This document shows positions 43,749 through 53,240 of a DNA stretch of 58,995 nt, piece by piece. The notes under the pieces were generated by a model, which worked only from the letters and a program-made list of their open reading frames with translations, did no database searches and was not told the origin of the DNA. Both the position numbers and the translations under genes were made by a program. Location: NCBI RefSeq assembly GCF_001942465.1, contig NZ_MKJY01000210.1, positions 1 through 58,995 of the forward strand, written 5' to 3'. Position 1 is the first letter of the stretch; each line of letters begins with the position of its first letter. The DNA is from Actinomadura sp. CNU-125 (lineage in GTDB: Bacteria > Actinomycetota > Actinomycetes > Streptosporangiales > Streptosporangiaceae).

Positions 43749-44102
43749 GTGGACCTGAAGGTGAACGACTACACCACCGACGATGGCCTCACCGTCATCA
43801 ACGTGGAGGGCGAGATCGACGTCTACACGGCGCCGAAGCTTCGCGAGAAGCTCATCGATCTGGTCAACAAGGGGAAGTTCCACCTGCTCGTGGACATGGA
43901 GAAGGTCGAGTTCCTCGACTCGACGGGCCTCGGCGTCCTGGTGGGCGGGCTCAAGCGGGTGCGGGCGCACGACGGCTCCCTGGAACTGGTGTGCACCCAG
44001 GAGCGCATCCTCAAGATTTTCCGGATCACCGGGCTGACCAAGGTGTTCGGCATCCACGACTCGATCGCGGAGGCCGAGGAAAAGCGCAAGGGCGCCAAGT
44101 AG
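43749..44102 (+). CDS. bldG: BldG-like anti-sigma factor antagonist
   Basis: A 117-residue STAS protein nearly collinear with Streptomyces Bld[41 protein letters not shown] with the phosphorylatable Ser58, and [23 protein letters not shown] at 43749, four bases after GGAGG, is chosen over in-frame ATGs upstream that add non-homologous residues. In its unphosphorylated form such a protein binds an anti-sigma factor and frees a stress or developmental sigma factor. The adjacent downstream gene encodes a likely partner. Confidence 0.93.
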   Translation: MDLKVNDYTTDDGLTVINVEGEIDVYTAPKLREKLIDLVNKGKFHLLVDMEKVEFLDSTGLGVLVGGLKRVRAHDGSLELVCTQERILKIFRITGLTKVFGIHDSIAEAEEKRKGAK

Positions 44103-44113
44103 GCGAAGCGGCT

Positions 44114-44554
44114 GTGGAGACCGTTGAACTGTCCATCAATGCGCGGCCCGTCCATGTCCGGACCGTCCGGTTGATGATCGTGACCTCCGTGGCGCGGCTC
44201 AACGGCGTCGGCGAGGACATCCTGGACGAGGTCAGGCTCGCGGTCGGCGAGGCGTTCTCGCGGGCCGTGGAGGCGCACGTCCGGCACTGCCCGGACGAGC
44301 CGATCCGGCTGGAGCTGACCGGGGGCGAGCACCGCTTCGAGGTCACGGTGAGCGACACCGTCCCCGGGGACGACCCGGGCGGGTTCCCGGCGGCCCCGGA
44401 CGCGGACGATCTGGAGTACGGCTTCGGCGAGGGCGCGGCGGAGCTGGGCCTGGCCGTCATCGCCGGGCTCGCCGACGACGTGGACATCTCCGCGACGCCC
44501 AAGGGCGTCCAGATCCGGATGAGCTGGCCCGCCGAGGCCCAGGCGATCGTCTGA
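44114..44554 (+). CDS. Anti-sigma-like GHKL ATPase-fold protein with altered N-box
   Basis: A 146-residue protein related to RsbW/SpoIIAB kinases and to the gene next to bldG in Streptomyces. The helix DEVRLAVGEAFSRAVEAHVR matches the N-box position, but the Asn that binds Mg-ATP (ExxxNA in kinases) reads Arg here. The later GEGAAELGLAVIAGLADDV corresponds to the G2 lid region. Loss of the Asn suggests weak or no kinase activity. GTG at 44114 lies 11 bases after the bldG stop; a strong terminator follows. It probably acts as a BldG-binding partner. Confidence 0.83.
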   Translation: METVELSINARPVHVRTVRLMIVTSVARLNGVGEDILDEVRLAVGEAFSRAVEAHVRHCPDEPIRLELTGGEHRFEVTVSDTVPGDDPGGFPAAPDADDLEYGFGEGAAELGLAVIAGLADDVDISATPKGVQIRMSWPAEAQAIV

Positions 44555-44568
44555 CCCCCGGCACTTTC

Positions 44569-44594
44569 GAAGGCCCCGCCCCGGCGGGGCCTTC
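44569..44594 (+). terminator. Terminator of the bldG operon
   Basis: A perfect 12-bp stem GAAGGCCCCGCC/GGCGGGGCCTTC with a 2-base loop lies 14 bases after the anti-sigma-like gene. Confidence 0.85.
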
Positions 44595-45153
44595 GCCATG
44601 CGGCGTGCGCTTTCCCGACGTCGTCCGGTGCGCGTTCTCGGACGTCGTCCGGTGCGCGTCCGTCGAACGTTCCGGCGCCCGCCGGGCGGCGTCCATGGCA
44701 CCATTCGAGGATCTTGGAATTGGTGGGGGCCGGGTGACTCCCGGGGATCTTGATGTGAGATCGTCTTGCGGAAGATCACGAATCACGGGTGATTGCGGCC
44801 CGGGCGTAAACGGGGTTGCAGTCGGCTCGTAACCAGGTGGACGTGAGTGGTTCGTGTGCGGGGTGTGCCGGATGTCCGGTGTCAAGGTTGCTTTGAGGTA
44901 AGAGGATGCTTGCCTGGGTTGACCTGGGGCGATGCCGGTCGAATTTCGGCGAAGGTCAAATTCGAGAGTAAGTCTCATTGCTTTGGCGTGACGTTTTCGT
45001 TAAGACACTTGTGCCCTTCTTGATCACAAGTCGCGTGCGTTGACTCGCGGCACGCGCGTTGCCGCGAGAGGCGTTCGAAATCACGACTTGCGGGGTAAGC
45101 GGTAAAGATCGACTTTGAGGTCGAGATCGCAACGCCCCTGTCGAGGAGGACGG
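44595..45153. other. Long non-coding leader/promoter region of hppA
   Basis: About 560 bases without a gene and increasingly AT-rich towards hppA. A 19-bp direct repeat (44617-44635 and 44641-44659) lies at its left end. A sigma-A-like promoter can be proposed at 44978-45006: TTGCTT, 17-base spacer, TAAGAC. A 7-bp inverted repeat ACTTGTG/CACAAGT (45007-45013, 45025-45031) follows at the expected start of transcription. No riboswitch that I know fits. Confidence 0.5.
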
Positions 45154-47337
45154 ATGTCTGGGCTTTCCCTGTCAAGCCCGGCCGGCGCTGAAGTGGATCT
45201 CGGCGGCGGCGACCTGTCCCTGGTCGTCGTCGTCGCGGTGATCGCGCTGCTGGCACTGGCCGTCGCCGCGGGTCTGGTACGCGACGTGCTGGCCGCGGGT
45301 CAGGGCACCGAGAAGATGCAGGAGATCGCGAAGGCGGTGCAGGTGGGCGCGGGCGCCTATCTGAAACGCCAGTTCCGTACGGTCGCGGTGTTCGTGGTGC
45401 TGATCCCGCTCGTGTTGCTGCTGCTTCCCGCCGACGGTGCGGGCGAGCGCATCGGACGGTCGGTGTTCTTCGTGTTCGGGGCGCTGTTCTCGGCCGTGAC
45501 CGGGTTCACCGGCATGTGGCTGGCGGTGCGCGGCAACGTCCGGGTCGCGGCCGCCGCGCGGGAGGAGGGCGGCGAGCGGACGGCGATGCGGATCGCCTTC
45601 CGGACCGGCGGCGTCGCCGGGATGTTCACGGTCGGGCTGGGGCTGTTCGGCGCCGCGGTCGTGGTGCTGGCCTACCAGGGCGACGCGCCGCGGGTGCTGG
45701 AGGGGTTCGGGTTCGGCGCGGCGCTGCTGGCGATGTTCATGCGGGTCGGCGGCGGGATCTTCACCAAGGCCGCCGACGTGGGCGCCGACCTGGTGGGCAA
45801 GGTCGAGCAGGGCATCCCGGAGGACGATCCGCGCAACGCCGCGACGATCGCCGACAACGTGGGCGACAACGTCGGCGACTGCGCGGGCATGGCGGCGGAC
45901 CTGTTCGAGTCGTACGCGGTGATGCTGGTCGCGGCGCTGATCCTCGGCACGACGGCGTTCGGCACGCAGGGCCTGGTGTTCCCGCTGCTCGTCCCGATGA
46001 TCGGGGTGATCACCGCGGTGATCGGGATTTTCGCGGTGGTGCCCCGGGCCGGGGACCGGTCCGGGATGTCGGCGATCAACCGGGGGTTCTTCGTCTCGGC
46101 GCTGTTCTCGGCGGTGCTCGTCGCGATCGCCGCGTTCGTGTACCTGCCGGGGTCGTTCGCCGAACTGGACGGCGTCACCAACACCGAGATCGCGAACATG
46201 GACGCCGATCCGCGCTGGATCGCGCTCGGCGCCGTCCTCATCGGCATCGTGCTGGCCAGCGCCATCCAGCTGCTGACCGGCTACTTCACGGAGACGAACC
46301 GCAAGCCCGTCAAGGAGGTGACCGGCAGCGCCCGGACGGGCCCGGCGACGGTCATCCTGTCGGGGATCTCGCTCGGCCTGGAGTCGGCGGTCTACACGGC
46401 GCTGGTGATCGGCGGCGCGGTGTACGGGGCGTTCCTGCTCGGGTTCGGCAACACGACGGTCGCGCTGTTCGCCGTCGCGATGGCCGGGACGGGCCTGCTC
46501 ACGACGGTCGGCGTGATCGTCTCGATGGACACGTTCGGGCCGGTGTCGGACAACGCGCAGGGCATCGCGGAGATGTCCGGGGACGTGCAGGGCGAGGCCG
46601 CGGCCGTCCTGGAGCGGCTGGACGCGGTCGGCAACACGACCAAGGCGATCACGAAGGGCATCGCGATCGCGACGGCGGTGCTGGCGGCGACGGCGCTGTT
46701 CGGGTCGTACCGCACGACGGTGATGTCGGCGTTGAACGACGCGTCGCAGGACGCCAAGGACGCGCTCGGCGACTTCCAGGTGTTCAGCCTGTCGATCGAC
46801 TACCCGAACGTCCTGATCGGGCTGATCGTCGGCGCGGCGGTGGTGTTCCTGTTCTCCGGCCTGGCGATCATGGCGGTCGGACGGGCGGCGGGACGGGTGG
46901 TCGTGGAGGTGCGCGAGCAGTTCCGCAACAAGCCCGGCATCATGGACTACACCGCCAAACCCGACTATGACCGCGTCGTGGACATCTGCACCCGGGACGC
47001 GCAGCGCGAGCTGGCCACCCCCGGGTTGCTGGCGATCATGACGCCGATCGCGGTCGGGTTCGCGCTGGGGTACGCGCCGCTGGGCGCGTTCCTGGGCGGC
47101 GCGATCGCGGCGGGGGTGCTGATGGCGGTGTTCCTCTCGAACTCCGGCGGCGCCTGGGACAACGCGAAGAAGCTGGTCGAGGAGGGGCAACTCGGCGGCA
47201 AGGGCAGCGAGGCGCACGAGGCGACGGTGATCGGCGACACCGTCGGCGACCCGTTCAAGGACACCGCGGGGCCCGCCATCAACCCGCTGATCAAGGTGAT
47301 GAACCTGGTGGCGCTGCTGATCGCGGACGCGTCGTGA
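45154..47337 (+). CDS. hppA: Membrane H+-translocating pyrophosphatase
   Basis: A 727-residue pump that couples pyrophosphate hydrolysis to proton export, with about 16 membrane helices. The substrate site shows DVGADLVGKVEQGIPEDDPR, NVGDNVGDCAGMAADLFESY and the C-terminal EGQLGGKGSEAHEATVIGDT with VGDPFKDTAGPAINPLIK. In the key segment GNTTKAITKG, Lys497 replaces the Ala of K+-dependent enzymes, which marks a K+-independent H+-PPase. ATG at 45154 has GGAGGA six bases upstream. It overlaps the next gene by GTGA. Confidence 0.95.
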   Translation: MSGLSLSSPAGAEVDLGGGDLSLVVVVAVIALLALAVAAGLVRDVLAAGQGTEKMQEIAKAVQVGAGAYLKRQFRTVAVFVVLIPLVLLLLPADGAGERIGRSVFFVFGALFSAVTGFTGMWLAVRGNVRVAAAAREEGGERTAMRIAFRTGGVAGMFTVGLGLFGAAVVVLAYQGDAPRVLEGFGFGAALLAMFMRVGGGIFTKAADVGADLVGKVEQGIPEDDPRNAATIADNVGDNVGDCAGMAADLFESYAVMLVAALILGTTAFGTQGLVFPLLVPMIGVITAVIGIFAVVPRAGDRSGMSAINRGFFVSALFSAVLVAIAAFVYLPGSFAELDGVTNTEIANMDADPRWIALGAVLIGIVLASAIQLLTGYFTETNRKPVKEVTGSARTGPATVILSGISLGLESAVYTALVIGGAVYGAFLLGFGNTTVALFAVAMAGTGLLTTVGVIVSMDTFGPVSDNAQGIAEMSGDVQGEAAAVLERLDAVGNTTKAITKGIAIATAVLAATALFGSYRTTVMSALNDASQDAKDALGDFQVFSLSIDYPNVLIGLIVGAAVVFLFSGLAIMAVGRAAGRVVVEVREQFRNKPGIMDYTAKPDYDRVVDICTRDAQRELATPGLLAIMTPIAVGFALGYAPLGAFLGGAIAAGVLMAVFLSNSGGAWDNAKKLVEEGQLGGKGSEAHEATVIGDTVGDPFKDTAGPAINPLIKVMNLVALLIADAS

Positions 47338-47612
47338 CGTACGCGGGCAACGTGCCGCTGCGCGTCGGCGTGACGATCGGCGCGGTGCTCGTCGTGGTCG
47401 CGGCGATCGTGATCTCCAAGCGGCGGGTGGATCCGATCGCCGAACCGGCGATCGAGGGCCCCGGCCCGTCGGTCGGCGGCGGCGACGCCGAGGCGGTCCC
47501 GGACGGCGACGCGAAGTCCGTCGGGCCGGTCGAGGGCGCGGCGCCCGAGGAGGCGACGGTCGAGGCCGCCCCGCGCGCGGAGGGCGAGGAGTCGCAGGTC
47601 AACAAGGCTTGA
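47334..47612 (+). CDS. Small membrane protein coupled to hppA
   Basis: A 92-residue protein with one membrane helix (VGVTIGAVLVVVAAIVIS) and an acidic, disordered tail rich in Pro, Gly and Glu. The start GTG at 47334 overlaps the hppA stop, so it is translationally coupled. No family is recognised. It may be an accessory to the pump or simply cotranscribed. Confidence 0.7.
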   Translation: MTYAGNVPLRVGVTIGAVLVVVAAIVISKRRVDPIAEPAIEGPGPSVGGGDAEAVPDGDAKSVGPVEGAAPEEATVEAAPRAEGEESQVNKA

Positions 47613-47620
47613 CCGGGTGC

Positions 47621-47655
47621 GGAAGGGGGCCGGCCGGTGCGGTCGGCCCCCTTCC
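47621..47655 (+). terminator. Terminator of the hppA operon
   Basis: A perfect 12-bp stem GGAAGGGGGCCG/CGGCCCCCTTCC begins 8 bases after the stop codon. Confidence 0.85.
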
Positions 47656-47750
47656 GTGCGGGTGGTGTCGGAAGCACGGGGAAGCGGTCGTACGCTGTAC
47701 GTGGATGCGGCCCGGCGGTCCGGGTGCGCGCGAGGAGACCGGGAGGCGTG

Positions 47751-47864
47751 GTGGCCGGCGGCAAGTCGACGATGTCAGGGCCCAAGGGGTTCGCCCTTGT
47801 GCTCGCCGGGATGCTCGGGATCATGGCGCTGCTGTGGGGGCTCGCCGCGCTCGTCGCCCCCTGA
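47751..47864 (+). CDS. Short single-pass membrane protein
   Basis: A 37-residue peptide, VAGGKSTMSGPKGFALVLAG followed by MLGIMALLWGLAALVAP, with one hydrophobic helix. A GGAGG lies four bases before GTG at 47751; ATG at 47772 would give 30 residues. It sits between the hppA terminator and sixA. Support is the ribosome site plus the clean membrane helix; function is unknown. Confidence 0.5.
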   Translation: MAGGKSTMSGPKGFALVLAGMLGIMALLWGLAALVAP

Positions 47865-47890
47865 GAGCCCGCTGCCGTAGTGTTTCGGGC

Positions 47891-48361
47891 ATGCCGACGT
47901 TGATCGTGCTCCGGCACGCCAAGGCCGAGACCGGACTGGACAAGGCCGACATCGACCGCACGCTCGCCGATCGCGGACGGCGCGACGCCGCGGCGACCGG
48001 CGATTGGCTGCGCGCGCGCGGACTCGTCCCCCAGTACGTCCTGTGCTCCTCGGCCGCGCGCACACGCGAGACCCTGCAGAAACTGGCGTTCGACGGCGTG
48101 GAGACGTCCTTCGAGTCACGGATCTACGACAACGACCCCGACGCCCTGCTCGACCTCGTGCGGGAGGCACCGGAGGACGCCTCGACGGTGCTGCTGCTCG
48201 GCCACAACCCGTCGGTGCACTCGCTCGTCCACGACCTCACCGGCGACGCGCCGCGCGAGTTCCCGACGTGCGCGCTCGCCGTCGTCGACCTCCCGGACGG
48301 CTGGGCGGACGTCCGGCGTGGCGCGGGCACGCTCGTCACCGCCCGCACGCCGAAGGACTGA
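47891..48361 (+). CDS. sixA: SixA-like phosphohistidine phosphatase
   Basis: A 156-residue histidine phosphatase (phosphoglycerate mutase-like fold). LIVLRHAKAE carries the catalytic His in the RHG-type motif, VLCSSAARTRETLQ the second Arg and LLLGHNPSVHSLVHDL the second His. SixA proteins dephosphorylate phosphohistidine on signalling or PTS proteins. Start ATG at 47891. It is convergent with the FUSC gene, about 40 bases apart. Confidence 0.88.
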   Translation: MPTLIVLRHAKAETGLDKADIDRTLADRGRRDAAATGDWLRARGLVPQYVLCSSAARTRETLQKLAFDGVETSFESRIYDNDPDALLDLVREAPEDASTVLLLGHNPSVHSLVHDLTGDAPREFPTCALAVVDLPDGWADVRRGAGTLVTARTPKD

Positions 48362-48402
48362 CCGGACGGAACGGGACGGAACGGAACGGGACGGGACGCG
48401 CG

Positions 48403-50662
48403 TCAGCGGCGGTCCCCGGAGAATCCGGACGCGGCGAACGACGCCTCGATGACCCGTCCGGCGTCGCGGCGCAGCGACCGGATCGCGTAGCGGGTGCCCG
48501 ACACCTGCAGCAGCGCGTGCCGCAGCGGCGTGAACTCGTCCCGTCCGATGCCCGACTTGATCTCCGCCCGCCGCCGCTTGGTGATCTTCGACAGATGGTC
48601 GTCGAGGTCGGCGAGCTGCTCGCGGAGTTCCGCGACGGACGAGCCGTCCTCTTCGTCCCGTTCGTCCGGCGGGTCCTCCAGGACGGCCCCGGCCTCCTCC
48701 AGCTCGTCGGCGATCCGGTCCAGGATCTCGGGGATCGGCCCGGTGTCGACGGCCTCCTCCCGCGACATCCGCGACACCGCGATGAGGTGGTCGCGGACGC
48801 GGTGCGCGGCGCGCACGGCGGTGCGCAGCCGGGCGATCAGCTCGGCGTCGGGCACCCGCTCCTGCTCCAGCCGGTCGCGGGTCTCGGCGACGGCCTCCGC
48901 GGCCCGCTCGGCGGCGACGATCGTCTCGTGCGGCAGCCGCACGTGCTCGCCCGCCAGGACGTCCGCGGTGGACCGGACGAGCGTCGCGTGCGTGTCGGTG
49001 AGCCGTCCGAGCTGCACGGGCAGCCGCTCCAGGTGACCGGCCGGCCACAGCAGCCGGACGGCGAGGTAGGCGAGCAGGGTCCCGGCGATGGTGAGGAGGA
49101 TGCGCTCCCCGGCGGTGCTCCAGTCGGACGGCACGGAGAATTCGAGCAGCATCATCGCGAGGGGCGTGCCGAACAGGAACCAGTACGCGGAGTTGACCGA
49201 GCGCATCGCGAACCCGGCGAACGCGAAGAGCAGGACGACGAACGCGATGGTGAACTGGCCGGGCGCGAGCGTCAGCAGCACCGCCGCGATGATCGACCCG
49301 GCCGCCGTCCCGCCGACGCGCTGCACGAGCCGCTCGACCGTCTCGCCGTAGGTGGCGCGCAGGGACAGCATCGCGGTCAGCGTCATCCAGTGGCCGTGCG
49401 ACAGGTCGAGCGCGGCGGCCAGCGCCATCGACACGACGGCCGTGAGGAAGACGCGCGACACCTGCCGGAACCGCGGCGACCGGGTGGCGACGGCCTTGCG
49501 GACCCGCTCCCACACCGGCAGCGGGTTCGTCTCCGGGATCCGGGGCGGCCCGAACCCGAGCCGCAGCCCGCCCGCGGTGATGCGCCGCGCGGACGCGACC
49601 TCGCCGGCGATGCGGTCGATCGACCGCCGCACCTGCCCGATGAGCGCGAGCGACGAGGTCCTCCTCGCCCGCGAGCCCGGCCCGGCGGACGCCCTCGGCG
49701 GCGCGTCCCATCCGGCGGACGGCGGCGGACTCCTCCCCGCCGAGCGGCGCCTCCCCCGACGTCGCGACCGCGCCCGCCAGCAGCCGCAGCCGGGCGGCCA
49801 GCGCGGAGATCGCGGTCTGCGCCTCCATCTTCCACTCGCGCTCCGGCGGGTAGTTGCGGGCGGCCTCCACGACGGCCTGCAGCGTCACCGTCTCGTGCAG
49901 GACGCGGGCCAGCGCCTCGATGAGCCGCTCGGGCCGCGTCGGGTCCTCCCGCCCCCGGTCGGACCGGTACAGGCCGAACGTCGTGCGGGCGGCGGTCAGC
50001 GCCTCGGACGCCGCCCGCCGCCGCTGCTCCCAGTCGGGCAGCCGCGCGACGGCCAGCAGGTCCGGGTTCGTCAGCTCGACGGCGTCCAGCGGCGCGGGAT
50101 CGGGCGCGTCGACGTGCTCGGCGACGGCGTCGAGGGCTTCGGCGACCGCGTCGGCGGCCTCGCTCAGCGCGGCGTTCAGCGGCCGGAGCCGCCGCGCGGG
50201 CCACGGGGCGAGCAGCAGCGCGGTGGTGAACGCCCCGCCGATCAGCTCCAGCAGGCCGACGTCCAGGACGACGTCGGCCTGCCGCGGCCGGATCGCGGCG
50301 AGCAGGACGGCGAGCCCGGCGGTCGGCCCGATCCGCGGCACCGCGACGCCGAGCGCGATCAGCGGCGGGACGATCGCGACCGCGAGCCACGTGTTGCCGG
50401 CCAGCGACCCCCCGATGGTCGAGCCGACGGCCACGACGACGACGGCGAGGCCCAGTTCCCGGGCGCGCGCGCCGTACGGGCCCTCGGGGGTTCGCAGGGC
50501 GACCAGGTACGCGCCCAGCGCGACCATCGACCCCTGCCCGGCGTGCCCGGTGAGCGCCCCGGCGAGCAGCGGCACCGCGATCGCGATCGCCGCCGCGACC
50601 CCGTACCAGGGCGCCGCCCGCCCATTCGCCTGCACGTACGCTTCGCGCGCACGCTCCCACAC
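48403..50662 (-). CDS. FUSC-family membrane transporter (one frameshift)
   Basis: About 753 residues of an aromatic-acid-exporter/YccS-like protein. It has two repeats of about five or six membrane helices (first: YGVAAAIAIAVPLLAGALTG onward; second: FLTAVVSMALAAALDLSHGH-WMTLTAMLSLRATYGETVER) each followed by a cytosolic helical domain. Near 49650 one extra base separates GLAGEEDLV from SLALIGQVRRSID, with the second half in another frame to 48403. The family knowledge suggests export of aromatic or toxic compounds. The start ATG is at 50662. It is downstream of serB on the same strand with a 268-base gap. Confidence 0.85.
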
Positions 50663-50930
50663 CGTAAGCCTCCAAGATCACCGACCGCATCACCGATCTA
50701 CCCTGGTGATCAACGGTACGAACGGTGAACCTCGGAGCCGTCCGATTTCATTCCGCGTACGCGCCTCGCCCGACGCCGCGAGGGCGATGCCACGATCAGG
50801 CTGCCGCGAAGCCCCGCACCGCGTGTACGCGCCGGGCGACCCAGCGCCTCGGCGTGGACGACCGCAGCGTGCATACGTGTGCCGCACAGAACTCGGTTTC
50901 TCGCAACAGCACGCGAGGATCGTTCCGCGA

Positions 50931-52169
50931 CTAGCGGAGGGTTCGGGAGGTGGTCCCCTCAAGAGAATCTGCCGCGTCGGCGGCCAGTACTTCTTCGCGG
51001 GAGATGCCCAGGAGGAAGACGATCGTGTCCAGGTAGGGGACGTTGACGGCGGTGTCGGCGGCCTGGCGGACGACGGGCTTGGCGTTGTAGGCGATGCCGA
51101 GGCCCGCGGCCTGCAGCATGTCGAGGTCGTTGGCGCCGTCGCCGATCGCGACCGTCTGGGCGATGGGGACGCCCGCCTCGCGGGCGAAGCGTTCGAGGGC
51201 GGCGGCCTTGCCGGGACGGTCGATGACGGGGCCGACGACGCGTCCGGTGAGCTTGCCGTTCTCGATCTCGAGGGTGTTGGCGGCCGAGTAGTCGATCCCG
51301 AGGTCGTCGACGAGGGCGTCGGTGACCTGGGTGAAGCCGCCGCTGACGATCGCGAACTCGTAGTCGAGGCGCTTGAGGGTGCGGACCATGGTGCGGGCCC
51401 CGGCGGCGAGCTTCAGCCGGTCGCGGACCTCGTCGATGGCGGACGCGTCGAGCCCGGCGAGCAGCGCGACGCGCTCGCGCAGGGAGCCCTCGAAGTCGAG
51501 TTCGCCGCGCATGGCGGCCTCGGTGACCTTGGCGACCTCGGCGAGGCAGCCGGCGTGCTCGGCGAGCAGCTCGATGACCTCGCCCTGGATGAGGGTGGAG
51601 TCGACGTCCATCACGATGAGCCGCTTGGCGCGCCGGGACAGGCCGCCGGGCTGGACGGCGACGTCGACCTGGCGTTCGGCGGCCTCGGCCGCGAGACCGG
51701 CGCGCAGCGCGTCGGGATCGGCGCCGGAGACGTCCATCTCGATGCAGGTGACGGGGTCGCCCGCGAGGCGTTCCATGCGGTCGATGTTGGCGCCGTGCGC
51801 GGAGATGCGGCCCGCGATCCCGGCCATGGCGGCGGGCGTGAGGGGGGCGCCGAGGACGGTGACGTGCAGCCGTCCGCGCCGTTTCGGCGTGCGGGAGTCG
51901 CGGCCGGTGGAGAGCTCGACCTCCATGTCGAGGTCGCTCCCGACGCGTTCGGCGGCCTTCCACACGCCGCCGATGTCGGTGTCGGCGGGGTAGGCGACCA
52001 GGACGCCGAGGACGAGCCGGCCGCGGATCACGACCTGTTCGACGTCGACGACGGTGACCTGGAACTCGGCGAGCGTCCTGAAGAGGCGTGACGTCACGCC
52101 GGGGCGGTCGCGTCCGGTGAGTGTGATGAGCAGCGTGCGCTCGGCTGACCCGTCCATGCTGTGGTCCAC
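50931..52169 (-). CDS. serB: Phosphoserine phosphatase with N-terminal ACT domains
   Basis: A 412-residue enzyme of serine synthesis. Two ACT-like regulatory repeats fill residues 8-170 (TLLITLTGRDRPGVTSRLFR, then LHVTVLGAPLTPAAMAGIAG). The HAD core has the nucleophile motif MDVDST (Asp188/Asp190), SGGFTQVTDAL and IGDGANDLDMLQAAGLGIAY. The start is GTG at 52169 or ATG at 52157. The gene lies 55 bases after the QueA-like gene on the same strand and may be read from that operon. It catalyses phosphoserine to serine and is probably inhibited by serine via the ACT domains. Confidence 0.93.
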   Translation of the reverse strand: MDHSMDGSAERTLLITLTGRDRPGVTSRLFRTLAEFQVTVVDVEQVVIRGRLVLGVLVAYPADTDIGGVWKAAERVGSDLDMEVELSTGRDSRTPKRRGRLHVTVLGAPLTPAAMAGIAGRISAHGANIDRMERLAGDPVTCIEMDVSGADPDALRAGLAAEAAERQVDVAVQPGGLSRRAKRLIVMDVDSTLIQGEVIELLAEHAGCLAEVAKVTEAAMRGELDFEGSLRERVALLAGLDASAIDEVRDRLKLAAGARTMVRTLKRLDYEFAIVSGGFTQVTDALVDDLGIDYSAANTLEIENGKLTGRVVGPVIDRPGKAAALERFAREAGVPIAQTVAIGDGANDLDMLQAAGLGIAYNAKPVVRQAADTAVNVPYLDTIVFLLGISREEVLAADAADSLEGTTSRTLR

Positions 52170-52223
52170 GCTACCGGCTCGGGCGGCCGGAGCCGCGTGT
52201 GACGTCCGCCATGCGAGACGGGT

Positions 52224-53240
52224 TCAGGGAATCAGGAGGTTGACGTCGCCGAATTCGTGCCAGCGGTAGTGCTCGTCGAGCGCGGCGCGGTACACGGTGG
52301 TGAGGAGGCCCGGACCTGCGACGGCGGCGAGCATCATCAGGTGGGACGAGCGCGGCTCGTGCAGGCCGGTGAGGAGCCCGTCGACCGCGCGGACGCCGAT
52401 CTCGGGCGTGACGATGTGGTTCGTCCAGCCCGTGGACGGCTCGACGCGGCCGGTGACCGCGGCGGTTTCGAGGGCGCGGACGGCGGTGGTGCCGACCGCG
52501 ATCACCCGCCCGCCTTCGGCGCGGACGTGCCGGACGAGCGCGGCGGTCGGGGCGGGGACGTCGTAGCGCTCGGCGTACGGGGGTTCGTGGGCTTCCGGGG
52601 ACGCGACGCCGGTGTGCAGGGTGATCGGGGCGAACAGGACGCCGCGCGACACCAGGCGCGTGACGAGTTCGGGCGTGAAGGGACGGGCGGCGCTGGGCAT
52701 TTCGGCGCCGCCGGACGCGCGGTCGTGCGCGAAGACGGTCTGGTACGCCGCGGTGGGCTGGTCCCGGGGGACGTACCCGTAGCGGATGGGGACGCCGTGG
52801 CGGTGCAGGTACGGGACGACGTCGGTGCTGAGCCGGGCTCGCCAGAGCCGTTCGGTGCGGCGTTCGACGAGGGTGAGGGTGGCGCCGCCGGGCATGGGGA
52901 TCCATTCGCCGGGGGAGCCGCCGCCGTAGGGGCGGGTGGACGTGCCGGTGAGGCGGCGCAGTTCGACGAGCCAGAGCCGGTCGTCGGCGTCCGGGACGGG
53001 GGTGGAGAAGTGGACGCCGATGCGGTCGAGGCGGACGGCGGCGGGCAGGGTCGCGGAGGTGTTGACGACGAGGAGGTCGCCGGGGCGCAGGAGGCCGGGC
53101 AGGTCGCGGAAGGCGTGGTGGGTCACGTCGCCGGTTGTGCGGCGGCCGACGAGGAGGCGGACGTCGTCGCGGGCGCGGCCGCGCGCCTCGGGCGGCTCGT
53201 GGGCTTCGAGGTCGGGGGGAAGGGCGAAGTCGATGGTCAT
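52224..53240 (-). CDS. QueA-like S-adenosylmethionine:tRNA ribosyltransferase-isomerase paralogue
   Basis: A 338-residue QueA-family protein. DFALPPDLEAHEPPEARGRA corresponds to the LPxxLIAxxP start, LRPGDLLVVNTSATLPAAV to the DxLVxNxTxVxPAR region, and GRVIAVGTTAVRALETAA with TPEIGVRAVDGLLTGLHEPR-SSHLMML to the conserved C-terminal core. The classical HVGxGTF segment is altered (HTGVASPEAHEPPYAERY), as in an actinobacterial paralogue group. ATG at 53240 follows GGAGG at seven bases and overlaps the MFS stop. No other queuosine gene (tgt, queC-E, queG) is present, so its true substrate is open. Confidence 0.85.
   Translation of the reverse strand: MTIDFALPPDLEAHEPPEARGRARDDVRLLVGRRTTGDVTHHAFRDLPGLLRPGDLLVVNTSATLPAAVRLDRIGVHFSTPVPDADDRLWLVELRRLTGTSTRPYGGGSPGEWIPMPGGATLTLVERRTERLWRARLSTDVVPYLHRHGVPIRYGYVPRDQPTAAYQTVFAHDRASGGAEMPSAARPFTPELVTRLVSRGVLFAPITLHTGVASPEAHEPPYAERYDVPAPTAALVRHVRAEGGRVIAVGTTAVRALETAAVTGRVEPSTGWTNHIVTPEIGVRAVDGLLTGLHEPRSSHLMMLAAVAGPGLLTTVYRAALDEHYRWHEFGDVNLLIP

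Noticed and set aside
44595..45153. c-di-AMP (ydaO) or other riboswitch upstream of hppA
   Set aside because: I could not align the region to any conserved riboswitch core; only a promoter-like pair and short repeats are visible.
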